64,000 bases of DNA from Chryseobacterium gotjawalense. GTDB taxonomy: Bacteria > Bacteroidota > Bacteroidia > Flavobacteriales > Weeksellaceae. The stretch's first letter is position 1; each line of letters opens with the position of its first letter. A program made the translations under genes and the position numbers. Under the pieces are notes generated by a model. The model was not told the DNA's origin, ran no database searches, and saw nothing but the letters and a program-made list of their open reading frames with translations. The stretch is from NCBI RefSeq assembly GCF_030012525.1, contig NZ_CP124855.1:1-64000 (forward strand), written 5' to 3'. Positions 17,758-26,124 of this stretch are shown piece after piece.

Positions 17758-17790
17758 AAACCTTATAGGTTCTAGAAACCTATAAGGTTT
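17758..17790. repeat. REP-like perfect palindrome downstream of the RAYT-like gene
   Basis: AAACCTTATAGGTT and AACCTATAAGGTTT are perfect 14-nt arms around CTAGA. There is no T-run after it, so it looks like a REP-type element rather than a terminator. It starts 4 nt after the RAYT-like stop codon. Confidence 0.7.
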
Positions 17791-17802
17791 CCTAAAATAA
17801 AT

Positions 17803-18636
17803 ATGATGAAAAGAACAATTTTATTTTTTATTTTATTCATGTTTTCCCTTCATGAGGCGCAAACCCATCAATTTATTTATGAATTGCATTTCAAAGGCGA
17901 TTCTACAAAAAATAAAATGGATTCCATAAAAGTTATTTTAGAGGTAGGCAAAGAGGAAGTCAAGTTTTACGATATGGAATTTTTAAGAATTGATTCCATC
18001 CGAAAAAACAAAAATGAAAACTGGACGACCAATAGTACGTCTCAACAATTAATGAAGAGAAAAAAAGGAAGCAATACCCATCAGAATTACAGAGACAATC
18101 TCTTTGATTATTACCTCATTGAATCCAAAGATGAAATGAAATGGGAAATTTTTCCTGAAACTAAAAAAAGCGCTGATTATCAATTGCAGAAAGCAGAAGT
18201 AGATTTCGGAGGAAGACATTGGGTTGCGTGGTTTTGCAATGAAATTCCAATTAATGAAGGTCCTTATAAATTTCAGGGATTGCCGGGTTTAATTTTTGAA
18301 ATTGAGGATACAGGAAATAATTATTCCTATAAATTAATCAATAGCAAGAAATCAGAAAAAGAACTCGACACCACGGAGTTTCTGGAAACGCATTACGGGA
18401 ATAAACCCATAAAAATCACCAACCAGGAGCTCAATGAAGTAAAACTTAATTATTACAATAATCCTTATTCATGGGCAATGACATCGACTGGAACATGGAG
18501 TGTAAATTTCGGTGACGGAAAAATTTATAATAAAAAAGAAGACATTCCTTATCTCACCAGGAGAACGCAGGAAGAACTTCGCAGAAATAACAATCCGATA
18601 GAATTAGATATCGCCCTTAAATATCCTTTAAAATAA
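17803..18636 (+). CDS. GLPGLI family secreted protein
   Basis: The 277-residue protein has a signal peptide (ending near LHEAQ, residue 20) and the family signature GLPGLI in FQGLPGLIFEI, about residue 155. GLPGLI proteins are abundant in Flavobacteriia; their function is unknown and they are thought to act in the envelope. It opens with MM; either ATG (17803 or 17806) could be used. The next gene starts 11 nt after its stop, so it is probably co-transcribed with the amylase. Confidence 0.88.
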   Translation: MMKRTILFFILFMFSLHEAQTHQFIYELHFKGDSTKNKMDSIKVILEVGKEEVKFYDMEFLRIDSIRKNKNENWTTNSTSQQLMKRKKGSNTHQNYRDNLFDYYLIESKDEMKWEIFPETKKSADYQLQKAEVDFGGRHWVAWFCNEIPINEGPYKFQGLPGLIFEIEDTGNNYSYKLINSKKSEKELDTTEFLETHYGNKPIKITNQELNEVKLNYYNNPYSWAMTSTGTWSVNFGDGKIYNKKEDIPYLTRRTQEELRRNNNPIELDIALKYPLK

Positions 18637-18647
18637 TATTAAAAAAA

Positions 18648-20504
18648 ATGAAAAAAATACTGTTCTTTTTACTCTTTTCCGTTCTTTCTTTTGCCCAGAT
18701 TCAAAAGGTAGAACCCGCTTTCTGGTGGCACGGTATGAAAAATCCAGAACTTCAAATCTTAGTGTACGGAAAAAATATTTCTACCTATCCAATCGAACTT
18801 TCGGATCATATCAAAATAAAAGAGGTAACGAAAACAGAAAATCCAAACTATGTTTTCATCACTGTAAATACCGATGAGATTAAAAATTCTTCCTTTAAAA
18901 TTAATTTTAAAAAAGGAAAGAAAACTGTTGATTCTTACACCTACGAACTCAAAAACAGAAAACCAGGTTCTGCCGAAAGAAATTCTTTTTCTTCAAAAGA
19001 CGTGATGTATCTCATAATGCCGGACCGGTTTGCAAACGGAGATCCCTCCAATGATTCGCAACCCAATTTAATTGAAAAAGCAAACCGTAGTTTGCCCAGT
19101 GGAAGACATGGCGGTGATTTGCGCGGCATTATCAATCATTTAGATTATTTGCAAAATCTTGGAGTCACCGCGCTTTGGCTAACTCCGGCAAATGAAGACA
19201 ATGAAAAACAGACTTCTTATCATGGTTACGCCCAAACCGATCTGTACAAAATCGATGGTCGATATGGAACCAACGCAGAATATCTGGAACTTTCCCGTGA
19301 ACTGCAAAAACGTGGAATGATGCTCATTCAGGACTATGTGACCAATCATTGGGGGATTTCGCACTGGCTGATTCAGGATTTACCGACCAAAGACTGGATT
19401 CACCAATTTAAAGATGGCGAAGGAAAATACGGTTTCAAAAGATCCAATTACAGAACAACTTCTCAGTTCGATACCAATGTGGCGCAGATTGACAAAGATA
19501 TTGCCTTGAATGGTTGGTTTGATACGACAATGCCGGATTTGAATCAGAAAAATCCGCTCGTATTAAAATATTTAACCCAAAATGCTATTTGGTGGATCGA
19601 ATATGCGGAACTGGGCGGTCTGCGCGTTGACACTTATCCTTACAACGATAAAACTGCGATGGCAAAATGGGCAAAAGCGATTACCGATGAATATCCGAAA
19701 TTCAATATTGTAGGAGAAGCATGGATGTACAATCCTGCTCATGTTTCTTTCTGGCAAAAAGATTCCAGGATTGCAGAGATTGAAAATTACAATTCCAATC
19801 TGCCTTCTGTGATGGATTTTACCCTATTTTCAGACTTGCCTTCTGCTTTGAAAGAAGAGGACGGCTGGGACAAAGGAATGATTAAAATCTATAATTCTTT
19901 CGGCAACGATTTTCTGTACCCAGACATTAACAATATTTTGGTCTTTTTCGAAAACCATGATACAGAAAGGTTTAATGAGATTTTCAAAGGCGATATCCGT
20001 TATTATAAAATGGCATTGACTTTAATGTCAACTGTTCGCGGAATTCCACAAATCTATTACGGTTCTGAAATCGGAATGCGTGGGGATAAAAACAACGGTG
20101 GTGACGCAGAAATCCGAAAAGATTTTCCCGGCGGTTGGAAAGGGGATTCTCAAAATGCTTTCAATGCAAAAACCCAAACTCCGGAGCAAAAAGAATTTCA
20201 CGGTTTTACCCAAAAACTGCTGAACTGGAGAAAAGGAAAAGACGTCATTCACAGCGGGAAAACAAAACATTATATGCCGATCGATAAGGTTTATGTTTAT
20301 TTCAGATATAATGATCATGAAAAGGTAATGGTCATCATTAATAACAATGAAAAAGAACAAAATTTAAATTTAAGCCGTTTCGCAGAATCTTTGGATGGAA
20401 TTTCTAAAGGAAAAGAGGTTCTTTCAGAAAAAGAAATCCCAGTAGATTCGCAAAATAAATTAACAGTCCCTCCGAAATCTACTTTGATTTTAGAATTAAA
20501 GTAA
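18648..20504 (+). CDS. GH13 alpha-amylase / neopullulanase-like enzyme
   Basis: This 618-residue enzyme hydrolyses alpha-1,4 glucosidic bonds in maltodextrins. A signal peptide (ending SFAQ, about 17) puts it in the periplasm or at the surface. A cyclomaltodextrinase-type N-terminal domain (about 20-115) precedes the barrel beginning VMYLIMPDRFANGD. The catalytic triad is Asp328 in GLRVD, Glu357 in VGEAW and Asp438 in ENHD. A C-terminal beta domain ends the protein. It resembles SusA neopullulanase more than SusG, having no lipobox. A SnoaL-fold gene and a sugar transporter follow. Confidence 0.93.
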   Translation: MKKILFFLLFSVLSFAQIQKVEPAFWWHGMKNPELQILVYGKNISTYPIELSDHIKIKEVTKTENPNYVFITVNTDEIKNSSFKINFKKGKKTVDSYTYELKNRKPGSAERNSFSSKDVMYLIMPDRFANGDPSNDSQPNLIEKANRSLPSGRHGGDLRGIINHLDYLQNLGVTALWLTPANEDNEKQTSYHGYAQTDLYKIDGRYGTNAEYLELSRELQKRGMMLIQDYVTNHWGISHWLIQDLPTKDWIHQFKDGEGKYGFKRSNYRTTSQFDTNVAQIDKDIALNGWFDTTMPDLNQKNPLVLKYLTQNAIWWIEYAELGGLRVDTYPYNDKTAMAKWAKAITDEYPKFNIVGEAWMYNPAHVSFWQKDSRIAEIENYNSNLPSVMDFTLFSDLPSALKEEDGWDKGMIKIYNSFGNDFLYPDINNILVFFENHDTERFNEIFKGDIRYYKMALTLMSTVRGIPQIYYGSEIGMRGDKNNGGDAEIRKDFPGGWKGDSQNAFNAKTQTPEQKEFHGFTQKLLNWRKGKDVIHSGKTKHYMPIDKVYVYFRYNDHEKVMVIINNNEKEQNLNLSRFAESLDGISKGKEVLSEKEIPVDSQNKLTVPPKSTLILELK

Positions 20505-20543
20505 AAAAATGCTCCAGCGGAGTTTAATCTTAAATTTAAAGCG

Positions 20544-21068
20544 ATGAAAAAAATATTTTCCCTTTTGCTATTATTGATTTTATTCAATTTTTCGCCCAGT
20601 CTTTTTGGCCAGAAAAAAAGCATTTATGAAAAGGTTCAAAAGCAGAACATCAATAAAGTTTTGGATGATCTGAATACTTTTGCTGCAACTGCCAATTTTA
20701 AAAATTATTTTAATCTTTACGCCGAAGAATCCACGTTCATCGGAACAGATGCAACAGAGATCTGGAATAAAAAAGAATTTATGGATTATGCCAAACCCCA
20801 TTTCGACAAAGGAAAAGCATGGAATTTCACTTCTTTAAAAAGAAACATCTCTTTCAGCGCTGACGGAAAATACGCCTGGTTCGATGAATTACTCGATACC
20901 CAAATGAAAATCTGCCGCGGTTCTGGAGTTCTCGAAAAAATCGGCGGAAAATGGAAAATCAAACAGTACGTTCTTTCAATGACCATTCCCAACGAGGTTT
21001 CTAATGAAGTAACCAAAATTAAAACACCTATCGAAGACCTTCTAATTTCAGAACTAAAGAATAATTAA
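20544..21068 (+). CDS. Secreted SnoaL-like (NTF2-fold) protein
   Basis: A 174-residue protein with a signal peptide ending SLFGQ (about 23) and an NTF2/SnoaL-like cone fold: a helix with NKVLDDLNTFAATANFKNYFNLY, then ESTFIGTDATEIWNKKEFMDYAKPHF, then strands ending GGKWKIKQYVLSMTIPNE. This class (SnoaL_3) has no fixed catalytic chemistry, so the role is unknown. Its position between the amylase and the transporter suggests a carbohydrate-related periplasmic function, but that is inference. Confidence 0.8.
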   Translation: MKKIFSLLLLLILFNFSPSLFGQKKSIYEKVQKQNINKVLDDLNTFAATANFKNYFNLYAEESTFIGTDATEIWNKKEFMDYAKPHFDKGKAWNFTSLKRNISFSADGKYAWFDELLDTQMKICRGSGVLEKIGGKWKIKQYVLSMTIPNEVSNEVTKIKTPIEDLLISELKNN

Positions 21069-21106
21069 TCACTCAAAAATTCGTTAAAATTCATAAAATA
21101 TAAATT

Positions 21107-22489
21107 ATGCCAAAAAAAATAAAACCAAATCTCTCCATCGCTCAGATTGTGAACATGAGTATGGGATTTCTCGGAATTCAAATGGCCTTTGGATTACAAA
21201 ACGGAAACGCAAGTAGAATCCTCGCCAACTTCGGGGCTGATGTTCATGAACTTTCCTGGTTCTGGCTCGTTGCGCCGATCACGGGATTGCTCGTACAGCC
21301 GATTATCGGACACATGGGCGACAATACGTGGAGTCCGCTCGGCCGCAGAAAACCTTATTTTTTAATTGGTGCGGTTTTGTGTGCTGTGGGATTGGTTTTC
21401 CTTCCCAATGCCGCTTCGGTTACGATGATGATGGGTGCCAGTGTTTTACTCTTAGCCGTGATTTTCCTTGCGATGATGGATGCTTCCATTAATGTTGCTA
21501 TGGAGCCTTTCCGTGCTTTGGTTGGCGATATGTTGCCGAAACATCAGGGAACGTTAGGATTTTCTGTTCAGACGATTTTAATTGGTGTGGGTGCGGTAAT
21601 CGGATCCGAAATGCCGAACTGGCTGACGAAAATGGGAGTTTCTAATGTGGCGCCAGACGGTTTTGTGGCAGATAATGTGATTTATGCTTTTTACGTTGGT
21701 GCAGCCGTTTTAATCTTATCAATTGTTTACACGATTGTAACCACCAAAGAATATTCACCTCAGGAATTTGAAGATTTTTCTGATGAAGAACCGAGTACGG
21801 AAAAATCTAAATTTTCAGATATTTTTAAAGATTTTGCGAAGATTCCACCATTGATGAAAAAATTAGGCGCAGTTCAATTCTTCTCGTGGTTTGCTTTATT
21901 TACCATGTGGGTTTTCACCACCAGTGCTTTAGCGACGCATCATTTCGGCCTTTCTCCTGATGATACCAAATCTTTAGAATTTAATAAAGCCGGAGATTTA
22001 ACCGGACATTTATTTGGGCTGTATAATTTATTTGCGATTCCATTTGCCTTTCTCCTAACACCGATTGCAAAGAAAATTGGTAAAAAACAAACCCATGCTT
22101 TGGCTCTTTTTTGTGGAGGTCTGGGACTAATTTCAATGTTCTTTATAAAAGATGTTAATATGCTTTGGATGTCGATGGTCGGACTGGGATTTGCGTGGGC
22201 AAGTATTTTAGCGATGCCTTATGCAATGCTCATCGATGCGATTCCACAAAGAAAAATGGGTGTTTATATGGGGATTTTTAATTTCTTTATTGTAATGCCA
22301 CAGATTATCAACGGGATTTTTGGTGGTCCAATTGTGAAAAGTTTATTCGGAAATATGGCGATGGATTATGTTGTTGTCGGCGGAGTTTGTATGCTGATTG
22401 CAGCTGCCGTAACCATGTTTTTAATTAAAGGTGAAGGAAAAGAAACTGCAGAAGAAATTGAAGAAGAAATTAGGCAAGTCCATTTTTAG
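21107..22489 (+). CDS. MFS sugar transporter, SLC45/maltose type
   Basis: The 460-residue polytopic inner-membrane protein has about 12 transmembrane segments. The opening (MGFLGIQMAFGLQNGNASRI) and the loop GHMGDNTWSPLGRRKPYF, a variant of the MFS GxxxDxxGRR signature, match the SLC45-like disaccharide:proton symporters found in Bacteroidetes starch loci. A conserved second-half segment is TTSALATHHFG. It most likely carries maltose or glucose released in the periplasm into the cytoplasm and is the last gene of the locus, closed by a terminator. Confidence 0.88.
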   Translation: MPKKIKPNLSIAQIVNMSMGFLGIQMAFGLQNGNASRILANFGADVHELSWFWLVAPITGLLVQPIIGHMGDNTWSPLGRRKPYFLIGAVLCAVGLVFLPNAASVTMMMGASVLLLAVIFLAMMDASINVAMEPFRALVGDMLPKHQGTLGFSVQTILIGVGAVIGSEMPNWLTKMGVSNVAPDGFVADNVIYAFYVGAAVLILSIVYTIVTTKEYSPQEFEDFSDEEPSTEKSKFSDIFKDFAKIPPLMKKLGAVQFFSWFALFTMWVFTTSALATHHFGLSPDDTKSLEFNKAGDLTGHLFGLYNLFAIPFAFLLTPIAKKIGKKQTHALALFCGGLGLISMFFIKDVNMLWMSMVGLGFAWASILAMPYAMLIDAIPQRKMGVYMGIFNFFIVMPQIINGIFGGPIVKSLFGNMAMDYVVVGGVCMLIAAAVTMFLIKGEGKETAEEIEEEIRQVHF

Positions 22490-22524
22490 AAAATGCGGTT
22501 ATAAAATATCAATTGATCAATAGG

Positions 22525-22547
22525 AACGGGCTTTAGCCCGTTTTTTT
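22525..22547 (+). terminator. Terminator of the sus locus
   Basis: AACGGGCT and AGCCCGTT pair around two bases and are followed by seven T residues, 35 nt after the transporter stop. Confidence 0.8.
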
Positions 22548-22609
22548 ATTTGCATTTATTTTGAACTTTAGCCAAAACTTAAGTGGAAATTCTTTTGTCA
22601 TTAAGAATA

Positions 22610-22715
22610 TCACTTTATTCTTTGTTCAATATAAGCTTTTAGAACGGGAGTTTCACCCGTTTCAATTTCCTTTACAGAAATCATCAAAGTGATTATTTTC
22701 TTATTTGATTTAGAA
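22610..22715 (-). pseudogene. 3' fragment of a DUF488 gene
   Basis: On the minus strand a frame ending with TGA at 22610-22612 encodes IITLMISVKEIETGETPVLK and a short tail. It aligns with the C terminus of the intact DUF488 protein nearby (TITLMTSVKEIEGSELPVLK). Upstream of about residue -37 the similarity stops, close to the promoter of the toxin-antitoxin pair. It has no start or N-terminal two-thirds and is read as a gene remnant. Confidence 0.75.
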
Positions 22716-22738
22716 ATTTTTAAATTACAAAAAATACT

Positions 22739-22757
22739 TACCTTTGACGTTAGTAAC
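22739..22757 (+). promoter_or_regulatory. higBA promoter with operator-like inverted repeat
   Basis: TACCTTTG at 22739-22746 is an exact -7 box. Immediately after it the inverted repeat CGTTAGTAACG (22747-22757 region) covers the expected transcription start, where an antitoxin would bind for autorepression. The start codon of higB is 19 nt after the -7 box. Confidence 0.55.
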
Positions 22758-22765
22758 GCTAAGAT

Positions 22766-23047
22766 ATGATTGTGTCTTTTGGAAATAAGGAAACGGATAA
22801 AATAGGGAACGGGATTGTTTCAAAAAAACTTCCGAGAGAAATACAAGAAGTGGCAAGAAGAAAATTGAGAATGATTAATAATTCAGTCGATATTAATGAT
22901 TTAAGGATTCCGCCAGCAAATCACCTTGAAAAATTAAAAGGCAGGTTGAAAGAATTTTACAGCATCAGAATTAACAGCCAATGGAGAATTATTTTCAAAT
23001 GGGAAAATGGAAATGCTTTTGAAGTTAAAATTGTTGATTATTATTAA
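22766..23047 (+). CDS. higB: HigB-type toxin (RelE superfamily)
   Basis: A 93-residue ribosome-dependent mRNA interferase. Family features include the opening IVSFGNKETDKIGNG, the loop IPPANHLEKLKG, and the core SIRINSQWRIIFKWENG followed by a C-terminal VKIVDYY. The conserved Arg and Lys residues of HigB (RINSQWRI, HLEKLKGR) are present, so it looks active. The toxin gene precedes the antitoxin by 11 nt, the reversed order typical of higBA. It is inserted between two DUF488 sequences, suggesting acquisition as a mobile module. Confidence 0.92.
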   Translation: MIVSFGNKETDKIGNGIVSKKLPREIQEVARRKLRMINNSVDINDLRIPPANHLEKLKGRLKEFYSIRINSQWRIIFKWENGNAFEVKIVDYY

Positions 23048-23058
23048 AGTTTAAAGAA

Positions 23059-23364
23059 ATGGAAAAACTAAGAAATAGTACACCGGGAGAAATTTTATTA
23101 GAAGAATTTTTAATTCCTCTTGAAATTTCACAGTATAGATTGTCTAAAGATCTGGGAATTCCTCAAACCAGAGTTTCTGAAATCATCAAAGGAAATAGAA
23201 GGATTTCTGCCGATACAGCGGTGCGGTTAAGCGCATATTTTGGAAATTCGGCAAAATTTTGGCTTGGACTTCAAAATGATTTTGATATTGAAAATGAATT
23301 AATTGAAAAATCAAGTGAGGTTAAACGCATCAACAGAATTAGGAAAGACATGAACGTCGCTTGA
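23059..23364 (+). CDS. higA: HigA-type antitoxin, XRE-family DNA-binding protein
   Basis: This 101-residue antitoxin neutralises HigB and should repress the operon. It begins with the HigA-type PGEILLEEFLIPLEISQYRLS, then a helix-turn-helix (IPQTRVSEIIKGNRRISADTAVRLS), then the FGNSAKFWLGLQNDFDIE segment characteristic of the HigA/VapI branch. The inverted repeat at the promoter is its likely operator. Confidence 0.93.
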   Translation: MEKLRNSTPGEILLEEFLIPLEISQYRLSKDLGIPQTRVSEIIKGNRRISADTAVRLSAYFGNSAKFWLGLQNDFDIENELIEKSSEVKRINRIRKDMNVA

Positions 23365-23397
23365 TTTCGTTAAAAGATTCCCCAAACACTGCATTTC

Positions 23398-23751
23398 TTA
23401 TTTCAATTTATTTTCCAGGAAAAATTTCAAAACCGGAAGTTCACTACCTTCAATTTCCTTTACAGAAGTCATCAAAGTGATTGTTTTCTGTTTTTTTATT
23501 TTATCTAGAAAGGATTCTGTTTCGGGATTCTCATCCAGTTCCTTTAAATATTTTTTGCTGAATTCCTTGAAATCAATTTCTTTTCCGTGGTAGGATTTCC
23601 GCAATTCTGTAGAAGGCGCAATTTCCTTTGCCCACAAATCGATATGGGCATCTTCCTTTTTCATTCCTCTTGGCCAGAGGCGGTCTGCCAAAACTCTGAA
23701 ACCATCGGATTCGTCAGGCTCTTCGTAAATCCTTTTCTCTACAATTTTCAT
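23398..23751 (-). CDS. DUF488 (YeaO-like) protein
   Basis: The 117-residue protein has the complete YeaO-like DUF488 layout: VLADRLWPRGMKKEDAHID, WAKEIAPSTELRKSYHG, then a helical KEFSKKYLKELDENP and the C-terminal strand ITLMTSVKEIEGSELPVL. The function is not known. It is convergent with higA. A remnant of a second copy lies 680 nt away on the other side of higBA. Confidence 0.88.
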   Translation of the reverse strand: MKIVEKRIYEEPDESDGFRVLADRLWPRGMKKEDAHIDLWAKEIAPSTELRKSYHGKEIDFKEFSKKYLKELDENPETESFLDKIKKQKTITLMTSVKEIEGSELPVLKFFLENKLK

Positions 23752-23925
23752 CTTTTTAAATTTTATTAAAGTTAATGAAAATCATTTAGCACCTGTTGAG
23801 TTTAAATTAGAGAAAATGGATCCTCAGGATTTTCAAAATAAATTTCTAAAAATAAACTTTAAAAAAAAATAAAATAGGACAAACAATTCGCCGCTTTCTA
23901 ATTGATTTTCAATCGGGGATTTACC

Positions 23926-24789
23926 TTATTTCCTGATAAGGGAAATTCCTTTTTTAATTATGAAAATGATGATAAACACTAATAAACCTGCAATAATTCC
24001 ATAAAGTAAATGCTTCACCATCTCTGTAAGATGAGGTAAAAACTGATGAACCCACTCTATGTTATGATCGAAAATTCCGCCTGAAACCAATAATAAAGCG
24101 ATGGTGCCAATGATTGATAATGCTTTGATAATAAGGGGAAGTGCTTTTACCAAAAGGTTTCCAAAGAAAGTAAGAAAGCCTTTGTTGTTCGATTTGCTGA
24201 TGAGTTTATAACCGGCATCATCCATTCTCACAATTAGAGCAACAATACCATAAACACCGACGGTTGCTAGAAATGCGACCACAGAAACAGTGATAATCTG
24301 TATCGGTAAACTCTTTTCAAGTACAGATCCTAAAGCGATAATCACGATTTCCAAAGACAGAATAAAATCGGTGGTGATGGCTGATTTAACTTTGATTTTT
24401 TCCGCATTTTCACCATTTTCAGTTTCTGCGCTAACTTCTTCGTGTTTTTCTTTTTTATGAAAGAAATATTCGATGATTTTCTCCACACCTTCATAAGCCA
24501 GATAAAGTCCGCCTAATATCAAAATAATCTTAATTGCCGGCGGGAAAATAACCTGAAGTAAAAAGGCAATCGGGATAATGATTAATTTATTAATAAATGA
24601 ACCTTTCGTAATCGCCCAAAGAACCGGGATTTCCCGTGAGGATAAAAACCCGGTGGCTTTCTCCGCATTCACCGCCAGATCATCACCAAGGATGCCGGCG
24701 GTTTGTTTGGTCGCAACTTTCGAAGCCACTGCAACATCGTCCATTAAAGCGGCAATATCATCCAATACTGCAAAAAATCCTGAAGCCAT
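23926..24789 (-). CDS. DUF808 (YedI-like) inner-membrane protein
   Basis: The 287-residue polytopic membrane protein begins GFFAVLDDIAALMDDVAVASK, the signature of DUF808/YedI, and continues KVATKQTAGILGDDLAVNAE. About seven hydrophobic segments follow, with a charged cytoplasmic loop (HKKEKHEEVSAETENGENAE) near residue 115. The function is unknown in all family members. It is transcribed alone from a -7 box 17 nt upstream. Confidence 0.88.
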   Translation of the reverse strand: MASGFFAVLDDIAALMDDVAVASKVATKQTAGILGDDLAVNAEKATGFLSSREIPVLWAITKGSFINKLIIIPIAFLLQVIFPPAIKIILILGGLYLAYEGVEKIIEYFFHKKEKHEEVSAETENGENAEKIKVKSAITTDFILSLEIVIIALGSVLEKSLPIQIITVSVVAFLATVGVYGIVALIVRMDDAGYKLISKSNNKGFLTFFGNLLVKALPLIIKALSIIGTIALLLVSGGIFDHNIEWVHQFLPHLTEMVKHLLYGIIAGLLVFIIIFIIKKGISLIRK

Positions 24790-24806
24790 TTCGTTTTGTT
24801 TTGTAG

Positions 24807-24814
24807 CAAAAATA
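24807..24814 (-). promoter_or_regulatory. -7 box of the DUF808 gene
   Basis: The minus strand reads TATTTTTG, an exact TAnnTTTG match, 17 nt before the start codon. Confidence 0.5.
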
Positions 24815-24951
24815 GAGAATTCTGAAAGATATTTTTAATAATAATTTTTATCACCTGACATTTTATTGAGTTAAAATTATGGAAAAATTGGCATTTATAA
24901 TTTTAAAGTCAGCTTAAAAATTGCTATTTTCGCAGAACTAAATTTTTTAAA

Positions 24952-25029
24952 GTGAAACTGCATCTATTACATTCACCAAATGAAAAATCCCAAGAATTGG
25001 GAAATGCAATCGACGCTGAAAATAAATAA
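24952..25029 (+). CDS. Possible 25-codon leader ORF upstream of purM
   Basis: A GTG-initiated frame encodes 25 residues (VKLHLLHSPNEKSQELGNAI and five more) and ends at 25029, where the stem of a terminator begins. A near-consensus -7 box (TATTTTCG, 24925-24932) lies 19 nt before it. The tight coupling of ORF stop and hairpin resembles an attenuator, but no codon run for a regulatory amino acid is evident and no homologue is recognised. It could equally be a short untranslated RNA. Confidence 0.3.
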   Translation: MKLHLLHSPNEKSQELGNAIDAENK

Positions 25030-25064
25030 AAGCCGACGGTCAGACAGACTGTCGGCTTTTTTAT
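25029..25064 (+). terminator. Strong terminator in the purM leader
   Basis: AAAGCCGACGGTC and GACTGTCGGCTTT pair over 13 bp (one G-T) around AGACA, followed by six T. It lies 49 nt before the purM start and would stop any transcript entering from upstream. Confidence 0.85.
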
Positions 25065-25112
25065 TTTAATTAATTACAGATATCTTAGAATCATCATATT
25101 AAAGAAACAAAA

Positions 25113-26102
25113 ATGAGCAATACTTATAAAGCCGCTGGTGTGGATAAAGAAGAAGGTTACAAAACCGTTGATAAAATTAAAACTGCTGTTGCAGAAACGC
25201 ACAACAAAAATGTTTTGAATAATCTCGGAAGTTTTGGTGCTTTTTATGAAATCGCAGGCTATAAAAATCCTGTTCTCGTAAGCGGAACCGATGGAGTGGG
25301 AACCAAACTGAAAGTGGCGTTAGATTCTAAAAAATACGATTCTATCGGAGTTGATTGCTTTGCAATGTGTGCCAATGATATTATTTGTCACGGTGCCAAA
25401 CCATTATTTTTCCTCGATTATTTAGCCTGCGGAAAACTGGATGCAGATATTGCCGCCGAAATTGTAATGGGAATGGTGAAGGCATGCAAAGACAATAACT
25501 GCGCACTGATCGGTGGCGAAACTGCCGAAATGCCGGGAATGTATAAACCGGGCGATTATGATGTCGCAGGATTTTGCGTTGGAATCGTAGAAAAAGATCA
25601 GATCATCGATGGTTCGAAAATTAAAGCGGGCTGCAAAATTATCGCTTTACCAAGTTCAGGATTTCACTCGAATGGTTTTTCGCTGGTAAGAAAAATATTT
25701 ACGGATTTTAATGAAGAGTTTGAAGGAAAACCTTTATATGAAACACTTCTTGTTCCGACAAGATTGTATTACCAACCGATTCATCAGATTTTAGAAGAAA
25801 TTTCTCTGTGCGGAATCGCCCATATTACCGGCGGCGGAATTATTGAAAATATTCCGAGAATAATTCCTGAAAATTTGTGTGCAACAGTGGATACTTCAAA
25901 AATTAAAATCCCGTCCGTGATGCTCGAATTGGAAAAGCGTGGAAATATCGACCGCCTGGAAATGTACGGAACCTTCAATATGGGAGTCGGCATGGTTGTG
26001 GTTGTTGATGAAAAGCATGCAGACAAAGTTTTAAATCTCATTGATGATGCTTACGAAATCGGTGAAATCACTGAAGGTTCAGAGAAAATTAATTTAATAT
26101 AA
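25113..26102 (+). CDS. purM: Phosphoribosylformylglycinamidine cyclo-ligase
   Basis: PurM converts FGAM to aminoimidazole ribonucleotide using ATP, the fifth step of purine synthesis. The 329-residue cytoplasmic protein has the family motifs GTDGVGTKLKVA near residue 56, GVDCFAMCANDIICHGAKP near 87, LIGGETAEMPGMY near 135 and the ITGGGIIENIPRI segment near 240. It is first in a cluster of five purine genes in one direction. A terminator and a possible short promoter (TATCTTAG at 25081) lie between it and the upstream small ORF. Confidence 0.97.
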   Translation: MSNTYKAAGVDKEEGYKTVDKIKTAVAETHNKNVLNNLGSFGAFYEIAGYKNPVLVSGTDGVGTKLKVALDSKKYDSIGVDCFAMCANDIICHGAKPLFFLDYLACGKLDADIAAEIVMGMVKACKDNNCALIGGETAEMPGMYKPGDYDVAGFCVGIVEKDQIIDGSKIKAGCKIIALPSSGFHSNGFSLVRKIFTDFNEEFEGKPLYETLLVPTRLYYQPIHQILEEISLCGIAHITGGGIIENIPRIIPENLCATVDTSKIKIPSVMLELEKRGNIDRLEMYGTFNMGVGMVVVVDEKHADKVLNLIDDAYEIGEITEGSEKINLI

Positions 26103-26124
26103 TTAACCTGGCAATCTGAAAATC

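Noticed and set aside
24879-24917. 12-codon ORF (MEKLAFIILKSA) before the purM leader
   Set aside because: Too short to support; it ends before the nearest -7-like box, so it would not be on the same transcript.
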